Source: Falsirhodobacter xinxiangensis
GTDB lineage: Bacteria > Pseudomonadota > Alphaproteobacteria > Rhodobacterales > Rhodobacteraceae
Reading direction: 5' to 3'
Assembly (NCBI RefSeq): GCF_004959935.1
Contig: NZ_SMYN01000007.1
Location: 1-64,000 of the forward strand
DNA: 64,000 bases
The translations under genes were made by a program, and so were the position numbers. The notes beneath the pieces are model-generated. The model was not told where the DNA came from and made no database searches. It saw only the letters and a list, made by a program, of their open reading frames with translations. Below, piece by piece: positions 1-7,824 of the stretch. Numbering within the stretch: the first letter of the stretch is position 1; each line of letters opens with the position of its first letter.

Positions 1-483
1 GATGGCGACGCGCTGGCGCTGCCCGCCCGACAGCTCTTTGGGGTATCGTTCGGCGAAACGGGCGGGAAGGCCGACCATGTCCATGATCTGGGCCGTGCGG
101 GCGCGGCGTTCGGCCTCGGTCCCGATGGCGTGGACGCGCAGCGGCATGGTCACGATGTCCGCGATGGTCTTGCGCGGGTTCAAGGACGAGAAGGGGTCCT
201 GAAACACCGGCTGCACGCGGCGGGTGAACTCCAGCCGCCCGATGCTGCCGATGTCGCGCCCGTCCAGACGCACGCTGCCTTCGGACGGGGCCAGCAGGTT
301 CAGCAGGATCTTGGCCAGCGTCGATTTTCCACAGCCGGATTCGCCGACGATGCCCAGCACCTCGCCCCGGTTCAGACGCAGATCCACGCCGTTCAGCGCG
401 TGCAGCGTGGCCTTCGGCGCGAACATGCCCTGACTGACCTGAAAGCGGCGGGTCAGCCCTTGGGTTTCCAGAAGAACGCTCAT
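1..483 (-). CDS. Dipeptide/oligopeptide ABC transporter ATP-binding protein (DppF/OppF type), partial
   Basis: This is the second ATPase of a peptide-type ABC importer and would energise uptake together with the DppD-like subunit. The first 161 residues are visible; the C-terminal half runs off the left edge. Walker A (GESGCGKST) lies at residues 47-55, the Q-loop is in VFQDPFSSLNP, and the signature LSGGQRQRV sits at the very edge of the window. The start is fixed by an ATGA overlap with the stop codon of the upstream ATPase gene. It is the last visible gene of the operon that starts at 4765. The substrate cannot be read from the ATPase. Confidence 0.93.
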   Translation of the reverse strand, partial: MSVLLETQGLTRRFQVSQGMFAPKATLHALNGVDLRLNRGEVLGIVGESGCGKSTLAKILLNLLAPSEGSVRLDGRDIGSIGRLEFTRRVQPVFQDPFSSLNPRKTIADIVTMPLRVHAIGTEAERRARTAQIMDMVGLPARFAERYPKELSGGQRQRVAI

Positions 484-1445
484 GCCGCCACCTCGCGGAT
501 GCAGGCCCAGTGGTGGCTGCCATGGCCGCGCACCGGCACGGGCCGGGCGCAGACGGCTTCGGACAGCGCGCAGCGGTCGCGGAAGGCGCAGCCCTCCTGC
601 CGCCCGATCAGGGACGGAACGACGCCGGGGATCGTGCCCAGATGCGCGCCGCGTTCGGTCTTGCCGGGCTGCGGGATGCAGTCGATCAGCGCGCAGGTAT
701 AGGGGTGGGCTGGCGCCTCGAAAATCTCGGCCGCGCTGCCTTCTTCGACCACGGCGCCGGCATACATGACCACCACCCGATCCGCGATGCGCGACACAAG
801 GCCGAGGTCATGCGTGATGAAGATGATCGCAAGGCCCAGTTCGCGTTGCAGATCCTTCAGCAGCCGCAGGATCTGGGCCTGAATGGTCACGTCCAGCGCC
901 GTCGTCGGCTCGTCCGCGATCAGCAGTTCCGGCTCTGTCATCAGCGCCATCGCGATCATCACCCGCTGGCGCAGGCCGCCCGAAAGCTGGTGCGGATATT
1001 GGCCAAGGCGCGATCTGGCGGACCCGATGCCGACCTTTTCCAGCATCTGCGCCGCACGGTCCACCGCCGCCGCACGGCTGCCGCCGACATGGAACAGATA
1101 CGCCTCGACCATCTGGTCGCCGATGGTGAAGGCGGGGTTCAGCGCCGTCATCGGTTCCTGAAAGATCATCGCCATGCGCCGTCCGCGCAGTTTTTCGGCG
1201 ACGCGCGGGCGCATCATGTCCTGCCCGTCGAAGGTCAGCCCGCTGGCCGACCGTTTCGCCACGCGCGGCAGCAAATCCATCAGCGCAAGCGAGGTCATCG
1301 ACTTGCCGCAGCCGGACTCGCCCACGATGCACAGCGTCTCGCCGCGGGCGACGTCGAAGGATATGCCGCGCACGGCGTGCAGCGTGCCGATCCGGGTTTT
1401 CAAATCCACGCGAAGGTCGCGCACGGAAAGGAGGGGCGCAGTCAT
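480..1445 (-). CDS. Dipeptide/oligopeptide ABC transporter ATP-binding protein (DppD/OppD type)
   Basis: A 321-residue ATPase of the peptide/nickel importer family. Walker A GESGCGKS is near residue 43, the signature is LSGGLRQRV, Walker B is LLIADEP, and the H-loop is ITHDLGLV. The C-terminal oligopeptide-transporter extension has the cysteine pattern CAFRDRCALSEAVC, which is often an Fe-S site in this family. The ATG at 1445 shares one base with the TGA of the permease gene (TGATG), supporting this start over longer readings. Its own stop overlaps the next ATPase by ATGA. It is fourth in a five-gene importer operon. Confidence 0.95.
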   Translation of the reverse strand: MTAPLLSVRDLRVDLKTRIGTLHAVRGISFDVARGETLCIVGESGCGKSMTSLALMDLLPRVAKRSASGLTFDGQDMMRPRVAEKLRGRRMAMIFQEPMTALNPAFTIGDQMVEAYLFHVGGSRAAAVDRAAQMLEKVGIGSARSRLGQYPHQLSGGLRQRVMIAMALMTEPELLIADEPTTALDVTIQAQILRLLKDLQRELGLAIIFITHDLGLVSRIADRVVVMYAGAVVEEGSAAEIFEAPAHPYTCALIDCIPQPGKTERGAHLGTIPGVVPSLIGRQEGCAFRDRCALSEAVCARPVPVRGHGSHHWACIREVAA

Positions 1446-2299
1446 CAGCTTCTCTCCGGTGTGATCAGATCGCGCAGGCCGTCGCCTGCAAGGTTGATGG
1501 CGAAGACCAGCGTGGCCAGCGCCGTGCCGGGAATGGCGATCAGCCAGAAGCTGAAGAACATGTAGCTCTTGGCCTCGGAGATCATCAGCCCCCAGCTGGG
1601 CAGCGGCGGCTGCACGCCAAGGCCAAGGAAGGACAGCGCCGCCTCCATCAGAATGGCGGATGCCACCTCGATCGTGGCGATGACGATCAGCTGCGGGGCG
1701 ATGTTGGGCAGCACCTCGCGCAGCAAGACCCAGGCGGTCGATGCCCCAGCCGTCCGGGCCGACGCGATATAGTCCAGCGCCCGGATCTGCTGCGTGGTGG
1801 ACCGCACGACCACGGCGAAACGGTCCCATTTCAACAGGCCCAGCACCGCGATCACCACCCAGATCGAGCCGCCAAACAGCGCCACCACCGCCAGCGCCAC
1901 AAGGATCACCGGCATGGCCAGCCGGACGGTGACGATGAAGGTCACGAACGTATCGACCCGCCCGCCGAAATATCCCGCCAGAAGCCCCAGCGTGGTGCCG
2001 ATGACGCCCGAGATCGCAACGACCGAGAACCCGATCAGCAGCGACACCCGCGCGCCATAGATCAGCCGCGACAGGTAATCCCGCCCCAGCTGGTCGGTGC
2101 CGAGGATGTTGTCCCACGTCCCCTTCTCATACCAGACCGGGGGGACGGCGCGGCGCGTGATGTCCTGCATATAGGGGTCGTGCGGGGCCAGCAGCGGCGC
2201 GAAGATGGCGACGAACAGCATCGCCGCGATGATGGCAAGCCCGACCACCAGCGAAGGGTTACGCAGCAGCCGCGACGGTTTGGAAATGGCGATGGTCAT
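1445..2299 (-). CDS. Dipeptide/oligopeptide ABC transporter permease (DppC type)
   Basis: A 284-residue inner-membrane permease. The N-terminal membrane segment around residues 16-38 is followed by the periplasmic stretch typical of DppC/OppC (LLAPHDPYMQ, then ILGTDQLGRDYLSRL). Five more hydrophobic segments follow, and the cytoplasmic coupling loop contains the form RTAGAS. It pairs with the DppB-like permease upstream. The start at 2299 overlaps the upstream stop by one base, so the two permeases are translationally coupled. Confidence 0.95.
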   Translation of the reverse strand: MTIAISKPSRLLRNPSLVVGLAIIAAMLFVAIFAPLLAPHDPYMQDITRRAVPPVWYEKGTWDNILGTDQLGRDYLSRLIYGARVSLLIGFSVVAISGVIGTTLGLLAGYFGGRVDTFVTFIVTVRLAMPVILVALAVVALFGGSIWVVIAVLGLLKWDRFAVVVRSTTQQIRALDYIASARTAGASTAWVLLREVLPNIAPQLIVIATIEVASAILMEAALSFLGLGVQPPLPSWGLMISEAKSYMFFSFWLIAIPGTALATLVFAINLAGDGLRDLITPERS

Positions 2300-3216
2300 C
2301 ACGCAGCCCTCAGGCGCGGATCGAGCCACGCATTGATGATGTCCGACAGAAGCGTCAGCACGACATAGGCCAGCGAAAGCAGCAGCACGACGCCCTGAAG
2401 CACCGGGAAATCGCGATAGCTGATGCTTTGATAGGCAAGGTATCCCAGCCCATCCAGCGCGAAGATGCTTTCCACCACGACCGATCCGCCCATCAGCAGC
2501 CCAAGCTGAACGGCCACCAGACCGACCACCGGCACCAGCGCGTTGCGCAGCGCGTGCTTGAAGACGACGCGGCGGGCGGGCAGCCCCTTGGCGCGGGCGG
2601 TGCGGACGTAATCGGTGTTCAGCGCGTCGATCATCCCCGCGCGCACCAGCCGCATGAAGGGCGGCGTGATGTAGTATCCCAAGGTCAGCGCGGGCAGCAC
2701 GAAGTTGCGCCAGCTGTCCGCCCCCGATGCCGGGAACATGCGAAGGTTGATCGCGAACACCATGATCAGCGCCAGCGCCAGAAAGAACGATGGCAGCGCC
2801 TGCCCCATCAGCGAGAACATCGTCACCGCGCGGTCGATGATCGACCCGGAATAGATCGCGGCCAGCACGCCCAGCGGGATCGACAGCGCCAGCGCGATGG
2901 CAAGCGACGCGGCCCCAAGGATCAGCGTGTTGCCGATCTTGCCGAAGATCAGTCCGGCCACGTCGGTGCGAAAGAAATAGGACTGGCCGAAATCGCCCCG
3001 CGCCACGTCCCACAGCCAGGACAGGTATTGCACCGGGATCGGACGATCGAGCCCATAGGTCTGCCGGATCACGGCGATGCTTTCTGGGGTCGCCCCCTCG
3101 CCCGCCAGCGCGGTCGCGATGTCGCCCGATGCGCGCAGCAGCGCGAAGGCGATGACCGAGACCGTCAGCGCGACGATCAGCGCCAGCCCCAGCCGTTTCA
3201 GGATATAGATGAGCAT
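2299..3216 (-). CDS. Dipeptide/oligopeptide ABC transporter permease (DppB type)
   Basis: A 305-residue permease, the usual DppB length. It begins MLIYILKRLGLALIV, the typical first membrane helix of the family, and has the periplasmic loop (YGLDRPIPVQYLSWL) and the coupling motif RTARAKGLPARRVVFKHALRNAL. It lies 49 bp after the substrate-binding-protein gene and is coupled to the second permease. Its role is to form half of the membrane channel of the importer. Confidence 0.95.
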   Translation of the reverse strand: MLIYILKRLGLALIVALTVSVIAFALLRASGDIATALAGEGATPESIAVIRQTYGLDRPIPVQYLSWLWDVARGDFGQSYFFRTDVAGLIFGKIGNTLILGAASLAIALALSIPLGVLAAIYSGSIIDRAVTMFSLMGQALPSFFLALALIMVFAINLRMFPASGADSWRNFVLPALTLGYYITPPFMRLVRAGMIDALNTDYVRTARAKGLPARRVVFKHALRNALVPVVGLVAVQLGLLMGGSVVVESIFALDGLGYLAYQSISYRDFPVLQGVVLLLSLAYVVLTLLSDIINAWLDPRLRAA

Positions 3217-3265
3217 ATTGCCTCCGTCTGCCTTGGCGGCACCGAAGGGCCACCGGGGTGCGGCA

Positions 3266-4765
3266 TCAGTTCCAGGACATTTCCCAGAAGCGCAGGATCT
3301 CGTCGGGATGCGTCTCGAAACTCAGCCCCTCGGTCCCGGCGTAATAGATGGGCAGCGTGAACATCGGCACGGCATAGGCCTGATCGGCGATGCGGGCGAA
3401 GCCTTCCGCGTAAAGCTCCTTGCGCTTTTCGCCGTCCATGGTCACGCCCGCCTCGTCGAACAGGGCCTTCAGTTCGGGATCGCCGTTGTTGTCGTCGGGC
3501 ATCCCGCCGAAATAGGTGGGCGCGGTGGCCGAGGCGTCGAACATGGAATAGGCGCCCCATGCGTTCTGCATCATGTCCACCTGATGCGCGCGCATTGCAT
3601 CGCGCATCGCGGCGGGCTGCATGAATTGCAGGTTCACGCCGATCCCGACATCGGCCAGATAGTTGATGATCGCCTCGGAGATGTGCCGCTCGCGATAGGC
3701 GGCGAGCGAGACGGTCAGGCCGGACACGCCCGCCTCGGCCAGCAGCGCCTTCGCCTTTTCGGGGTCGAAGTCATAGCTGGTCACGTCCTGCGTGCAGCCG
3801 AACTGGCCGGCAAAGCAGATGGCGTCGATGACGGTGCTGCCGGTCCCCACCAGGTTTTCCGAAATCGCCTTGCGGTCGATGGCGTGGTTGATCGCCTGAC
3901 GCACACGGACGTCCTTCAGCGCCTCGGGGCCGGTTTCGGTCGTGTTCATCTGCAGAAAGACGATGCGCATCGTCTCGCCGCTGACGACGCTGACGCCGGG
4001 CATCATGCCAAGCTGGTCGGCCATGTCGCGCGGCAGACCCATGACCAGATCGATCCCGCCGGACATCAGATCGGCAAGCTGCGTCTGTATGTCGGGCACG
4101 ATGCGGATCGACACCGTGTCGATGCTGGCGCCCGCCTTGGGGCTGCCTTCGAAATAAGCCTCGTTGCGGGCAAGACGCAATTCGCCACCGGGGGCATAGC
4201 TGTCGATCCGGTATGGCCCGGTGCCGACCGGCAGCGCGGTCTGCGTCTGCCCCTGCGGCCCGGTGAAATAGCCCGCGGGAAAGATCGCAAGCTGCGTGGA
4301 CAGGTATTCCATCGCCGCCGGGGTCGGTGCCTTCGCCTTGATGCGGACCGACAGCGGACCCGTCTTTTCGACCGAGGCGATCCAGCCCGCGATCTGCTGC
4401 GAGACGATGCCGTTGGCGGGGGTGGACACATAGGTCAGCGTTTCCACCACGTCATCGGCGTCGAGCGCGCTGCCATCGTGAAAGGTGACGCCTTCGCGCA
4501 GGGTCAGATCCAGCGTGGTGTCGTCGGCCCATGTCCATTCGGTGGCCAGCAGCGGCTGGAACGCTCCGTCCTCGCCACGCGCGACCAGCGTGTCCCAGAC
4601 GTTCCGCCCGACGATCACGCCCAGACGCAGCGTGGTGAAATAAGGATTCGGGCTTTCCAGCGTCTGGTTATAGGCGAAGCGCAGCGTGTTGTCGGCTGCC
4701 TGCGCATGGGCCGCGCCGCTGCACAGCGCGGCGAATCCGGCGGATAGGAGAAGGGATCTGATCAT
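3266..4765 (-). CDS. ABC transporter substrate-binding protein, peptide/nickel (SBP_bac_5) family
   Basis: A 499-residue periplasmic receptor. A Sec signal peptide (MIRSLLLSAGFAALCSGAAHA) precedes a family-5 solute-binding fold with the motifs LRFAYNQTLESPNPYFTTL, LATEWTW and HDGSALDADDVV. I place the start at 4765, before the signal peptide and behind an AGAGAGAG purine-rich site; a longer reading to 4837 lacks a ribosome site. The gene heads the importer operon. A TTTGATCAAA palindrome 58 bp upstream links it to the indole-type catabolic genes further right. Family members bind peptides, but also opines, sugar oligomers and aromatic conjugates, so the ligand is unknown. Confidence 0.93.
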   Translation of the reverse strand: MIRSLLLSAGFAALCSGAAHAQAADNTLRFAYNQTLESPNPYFTTLRLGVIVGRNVWDTLVARGEDGAFQPLLATEWTWADDTTLDLTLREGVTFHDGSALDADDVVETLTYVSTPANGIVSQQIAGWIASVEKTGPLSVRIKAKAPTPAAMEYLSTQLAIFPAGYFTGPQGQTQTALPVGTGPYRIDSYAPGGELRLARNEAYFEGSPKAGASIDTVSIRIVPDIQTQLADLMSGGIDLVMGLPRDMADQLGMMPGVSVVSGETMRIVFLQMNTTETGPEALKDVRVRQAINHAIDRKAISENLVGTGSTVIDAICFAGQFGCTQDVTSYDFDPEKAKALLAEAGVSGLTVSLAAYRERHISEAIINYLADVGIGVNLQFMQPAAMRDAMRAHQVDMMQNAWGAYSMFDASATAPTYFGGMPDDNNGDPELKALFDEAGVTMDGEKRKELYAEGFARIADQAYAVPMFTLPIYYAGTEGLSFETHPDEILRFWEMSWN

Positions 4766-4822
4766 CCGTGGCTCTCTCTGTTGTGTGTGAGCGCGCGGTT
4801 GTTCCGCGTCATTGCGATGTAA

Positions 4823-4832
4823 TTTGATCAAA
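4823..4832. promoter_or_regulatory. TTTGATCAAA operator candidate upstream of the ABC importer
   Basis: A perfect 10-bp palindrome in the 126-bp gap before the substrate-binding-protein gene. The same sequence recurs at 12042, 12100, 17869 and 19294. Its placement between genes and its recurrence suggest a regulator site. The closest candidate binder is the GntR protein encoded at 17120-17824, which carries a copy in front of its own gene. Confidence 0.6.
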
Positions 4833-4891
4833 AACATCTTAATCGATTTGTGACAGCTTCACTGCCCGGATGGCAAGCGAAACTTTGAATG

Positions 4892-5245
4892 TCAGCCGGC
4901 GATCGGCCGGGGCTGGCCCGCATCGTCTATGCAGATCATCGTGATCGAGGCGGTGGCGATGATTTTTCGGGCATCGGTGCGATCCAGCGCCACCGCCTCC
5001 ACCTCCAGCCGGAACGAGGTGCGGCCCGTCTTGCCGACGGTGGCGAAGATCGACAGGTCCTCGCCGGCGGCAAGGGGGGCATGGAAGGACAGCTCGTGGA
5101 TCGCGCGGATCAGGCAGGGGCCGGCGAACAGCCGCCCCGCCCGCCCCGCCGCGTGGTCGATCTGCGTCATGATCCAGCCGCCAAGGACGAAGCCACCTGC
5201 CGCCGTGTCGCCCACGGTCGGCACCGCGATGATGTCGGGGGTCAT
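4892..5245 (-). CDS. Acyl-CoA thioesterase, YciA-like hotdog fold
   Basis: A 117-residue single-hotdog protein. The N-terminal half contains GDTAAGGFVLGGWIMTQIDH, matching the family pattern with the catalytic Asp in the helix that follows the first strand. It then has the motif HELSFHAPLAAGEDL. Family members hydrolyse short and medium acyl-CoA esters. It is the last gene of the operon that starts at 7708, coupled by ATGA overlap to a second thioesterase. In this context it could release a CoA intermediate of the aromatic pathway or relieve CoA trapping. Confidence 0.85.
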   Translation of the reverse strand: MTPDIIAVPTVGDTAAGGFVLGGWIMTQIDHAAGRAGRLFAGPCLIRAIHELSFHAPLAAGEDLSIFATVGKTGRTSFRLEVEAVALDRTDARKIIATASITMICIDDAGQPRPIAG

Positions 5246-5652
5246 GCCGCCTCCAGATACCGCTCCAGCCCGGCGCGGATGTCGTCCGGCCAGGGGCGCG
5301 ATTTGTGATCGGTGGTCGAGGTCAGGACGATCCGCTGCCGGATGCTCCAGATCGGCTCTGCGCGCACGGTGACGACGGTTTCCAGATCAAGCGAGCTTTT
5401 GCCGATCTTGCGGACGTTGACGTTGAATTCCAGCACGTCGCCATAAACTGCGGGTTTGTAGAATTCGATGTTCATCGTGACCGTGGGCAGGCCCAGCTTC
5501 CGCTCGAACATGATCTCCTGCCACGTGATGCCGAAGGATGCGAACATCGCTTCGTTCACATCGACCAGCATCGACAGGTATGCAGGGTGATAGGCGATCC
5601 CGGTCAGGTCGCAATCGCCGAACCGCATCGGTTTGAGGATGGTGAAGGGCAT
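5242..5652 (-). CDS. 4-hydroxybenzoyl-CoA-thioesterase-type (4HBT) hotdog thioesterase
   Basis: A 136-residue protein of the YbgC/FadM/4HBT group. The catalytic-loop motif is FGDCDLTGIAYHPAYL near residues 11-26, with the Asp typical of the Pseudomonas-type 4HBT enzymes. It ends RPWPDDIRAGLERYL, almost the same tail as the thioesterase at 11209 (PWPDDLRAGLARHL), so the two are probably paralogues in divergent operons. The ATG at 5652 overlaps the TAA of the upstream SDR by one base. The exact CoA ester is unknown. Confidence 0.87.
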   Translation of the reverse strand: MPFTILKPMRFGDCDLTGIAYHPAYLSMLVDVNEAMFASFGITWQEIMFERKLGLPTVTMNIEFYKPAVYGDVLEFNVNVRKIGKSSLDLETVVTVRAEPIWSIRQRIVLTSTTDHKSRPWPDDIRAGLERYLEAA

Positions 5653-6434
5653 TACGGCTCCTGTTTGATGATTCCGGTTTCCACCGCCACGCGGCGATAT
5701 CCCGCCCCGGCGATGAACCCGCCGTCGATCAGGAAATCCTCGCCGGTGACGAATTTCGACGCGTCCGAGGCAAGATACAGCACCATCTGCGCCACCTCGT
5801 CCGGGGTGCCGCTGCGGCCCGCCGGGGTCATGCCGATCATGGGTGCCAGATGCGGCGAATCGGCGTTCAGCCCGGTCACGATCAGTCCGGGACAGATGGC
5901 GTTCACGCGGATGCCTGCGCCCGCATATTCCATCGCCGCGCTGCGCGTCAGGCCGCGAAGACCCCATTTGCTGGCGGTATAGGCCGGATCGTAATGCCCC
6001 GAAAACGCGCTGTTGGACGAGATGTTGATGATGCTGCCCCCGTTCGTCATCAGCGGCGCACAGGTGCGGATGCCAAGGAACGCGCCCGTCAGGTTCACGT
6101 CGATCACCCGCCGCCACGCATCGGGCGATGTGTCCGCGATCAGGCTGCGGTTGATGATTCCCGCGTTGTTGACCACAATGTCCAGACGACCCTCTACCCG
6201 CGCCGCAGCCTCGGCCCAGCCCGCCTCGGAGGTGACGTCCAGCTTCAGGAATTGCTGGCCAAGCTCCTCGGCCAGCGCCGCGCCTTCGTCCAGCACGTCG
6301 CAGATCAGCACGCGCGCCCCGCATTCGACCAGCAGCCGCACCTCGGCCTCGCCCTGCCCGCGCGCGCCGCCCGTGACGATGGCGGTGCGGCCCGACAGGT
6401 CGGTCATCGCCGCGCGAAGGGCCGCCGCGCTCAT
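5652..6434 (-). CDS. Short-chain dehydrogenase/reductase (SDR), classical type
   Basis: A 260-residue NAD(P)-dependent oxidoreductase. The Rossmann glycine motif is TGGARGQGEAE, the structural motif is NNAG, and the catalytic Ser-Tyr-Lys is visible as ISSNSAFSGHYDPAYTASK. The family C-terminal form FVTGEDFLIDGG follows. The start at 6434 is chosen because it overlaps the FAH-family stop by ATGA. It lies between a FAH-family protein and thioesterases, in an operon that probably handles products of the ring-attacking enzyme encoded divergently at 7825. The substrate is not readable from sequence. Confidence 0.9.
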   Translation of the reverse strand: MSAAALRAAMTDLSGRTAIVTGGARGQGEAEVRLLVECGARVLICDVLDEGAALAEELGQQFLKLDVTSEAGWAEAAARVEGRLDIVVNNAGIINRSLIADTSPDAWRRVIDVNLTGAFLGIRTCAPLMTNGGSIINISSNSAFSGHYDPAYTASKWGLRGLTRSAAMEYAGAGIRVNAICPGLIVTGLNADSPHLAPMIGMTPAGRSGTPDEVAQMVLYLASDASKFVTGEDFLIDGGFIAGAGYRRVAVETGIIKQEP

Positions 6435-7273
6435 GCCTGCACCGTCAGCTGCGACTGTTCGCCCAACCCCGCGGCACCAAGCGTCATCCACTGCCCCGCG
6501 CGCAGAAAGACCGGCGGTTTCATCCCCAGCCCCACGCCCGGCGGCGTTCCGGTCGCGATCACGTCGCCCGGCTCCAACGTCATGAACTGCGACAGATAGC
6601 TGACGACATGCGCGACGCCGAAGATCATCGTGCGGGTGTTGCCCGTCTGGCGGCGCACGCCATCGACATCCAGCCACAAATCGATGTTCTGCGGATCGGG
6701 AATTTCGTCGCGCGTTACCAGCCAAGGGCCAAGGGGGCCGAAGGTGTCGTGGCTTTTCCCCTTGGTCCATTGCCCGCCGCGTTCCGATTGGAAGGCGCGT
6801 TCGGACACGTCGTTGGCAAGGCAGTAACCCGCGACATGGTCCAGCGCGTCGGCTTCGGACACGTATTTGGCGCGCTTGCCGATGACGATGGCCAGCTCCA
6901 CCTCCCAATCGGCCTTTTCGGACCCGCGCGGGATTTCCACATCGTCGTTCGGCCCGCAGATGGCGGAAACGGCCTTGGCGAAGACGACGGGTTCGGGCGG
7001 CGGCTCTTTCCCGGTTTCCTTGGCGTGATCGGCATAGTTCAGGCCGATGCACAGGTATTTGCCCACCCGGCCGACGCAGGCGCCGATGCGTGCGCCCTCG
7101 TCCACCAGCGGCAGGGATGCGGGGTCGATCGCCGCCAGCTTCGCCAGCCCTTCGGCGGACAGGGCCGCGCCCGCGATGTCGTCCACATGCGCCGACAGAT
7201 CGCGCAGGCGGCCATCGGCATCCACCACTGCGGGGCGCTCGGCCCCCTTCTCTCCGTAACGTGCAAGCTTCAT
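6431..7273 (-). CDS. Fumarylacetoacetate hydrolase (FAH) family protein
   Basis: A 280-residue protein with the FAH catalytic domain from about residue 70 on. The metal-binding acidic residues are in WEVELAIVIGKRA, and the substrate loop and C-terminal glycine-rich motif GDVIATGTPPGVGLGMKPP are intact. The N-terminal 65 residues are the short cap common in acylpyruvase and ureidoglycolate-lyase-like members. Family members cleave or hydrate beta-diketo acids, a reaction that fits ring-opened products of aromatic degradation. It is second in the operon after the cupin. Confidence 0.9.
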   Translation of the reverse strand: MKLARYGEKGAERPAVVDADGRLRDLSAHVDDIAGAALSAEGLAKLAAIDPASLPLVDEGARIGACVGRVGKYLCIGLNYADHAKETGKEPPPEPVVFAKAVSAICGPNDDVEIPRGSEKADWEVELAIVIGKRAKYVSEADALDHVAGYCLANDVSERAFQSERGGQWTKGKSHDTFGPLGPWLVTRDEIPDPQNIDLWLDVDGVRRQTGNTRTMIFGVAHVVSYLSQFMTLEPGDVIATGTPPGVGLGMKPPVFLRAGQWMTLGAAGLGEQSQLTVQA

Positions 7274-7285
7274 GATCTTTTCCCC

Positions 7286-7708
7286 TTATGCGCGGCGATA
7301 GCCGATCAGCGAATCGTCCGGCACATCCTCGAAATTGACGACCAGGTTGTCCGGCGTGCGGCAGGTCAGCCAGACCAGTTCCTCGGTCGTGCTCATGTTC
7401 ACCTCCACATGCGGCATCATGGGTGGCACGAACACGAAGTCGCCTTCGTAAAGATCGACGAATTCGCGATACCCCTCGCCGAAATAGATGCGCCCGTGAC
7501 CCTTGAGCACATAGCCCCCCGTTTCGCATTCCGCGTGGTGGTGCGGGGGCGAACGGTGGCCGGGCTCGTTGGAAACCTTGCCGAACCAGATCTTCGTTGC
7601 GGGCGTGTTCTGCGGGCTGACGCCGCTGCGCCGCACGGCATCGCCCGACTGGGCCGTCTCGCCCCCAAGGGCGCTGCCACGGGTCACGACCGGAACTGCA
7701 TGGGACAT
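7286..7708 (-). CDS. Small single-domain cupin protein
   Basis: A 140-residue cupin. Metal-type residues appear in PPHHHAECETGGYVLKG (His-His-His plus Glu) and in the second motif GDFVFVPPMMPHVEV. The start at 7708 follows a strong GAGGAGAG ribosome site. It heads the minus-strand operon and is divergent from the ring hydroxylase at 7825. It could be a small dioxygenase or an isomerase acting on a pathway intermediate, or only a sensor; the length is too short for a bicupin gentisate dioxygenase. Confidence 0.85.
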   Translation of the reverse strand: MSHAVPVVTRGSALGGETAQSGDAVRRSGVSPQNTPATKIWFGKVSNEPGHRSPPHHHAECETGGYVLKGHGRIYFGEGYREFVDLYEGDFVFVPPMMPHVEVNMSTTEELVWLTCRTPDNLVVNFEDVPDDSLIGYRRA

Positions 7709-7824
7709 CTGATCTCTCCTCCTCATCGCCTGATGGAATAGTTCAAGCATATATGTTTTAAGCTTGCAATGATTTTGGCGATGCGCAAATCTGAAGCGGC
7801 AAATTCCCCAGATCGAGCCATGCC
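7709..7824. promoter_or_regulatory. Divergent promoter region between the cupin operon and the aromatic-CoA oxygenase operon
   Basis: A 116-bp gap between two divergent operons, with an AT-rich core at about 7740-7790. An imperfect dyad has arms CAAGC at 7744-7748 and GCTTG at 7762-7766 around an ATATATG core. The MarR protein encoded at 10778 is a plausible binder because MarR proteins often control such divergent junctions. No TTTGATCAAA copy is present here. Confidence 0.45.

Noticed and set aside
510-1565. Long open frame on the plus strand opposite the ABC ATPase gene (and many like it through the window)
   Set aside because: Mirror frame of high-GC coding DNA: its product has low-complexity Arg/His/Gln-rich composition, no ribosome site, and lies exactly opposite conserved ATPase motifs.
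1445-3253. A 602-residue frame joining the two importer permeases
   Set aside because: Only the part from 2299 downward has permease motifs; the rest is an out-of-frame reading of the DppB-like gene, whose own frame overlaps the next start by one base.
3239-3261. Stem GCACC/GGTGC between the first receptor and permease genes, as an attenuating hairpin
   Set aside because: Only 5 bp of stem with a long loop; such pairs are common by chance at this GC content.
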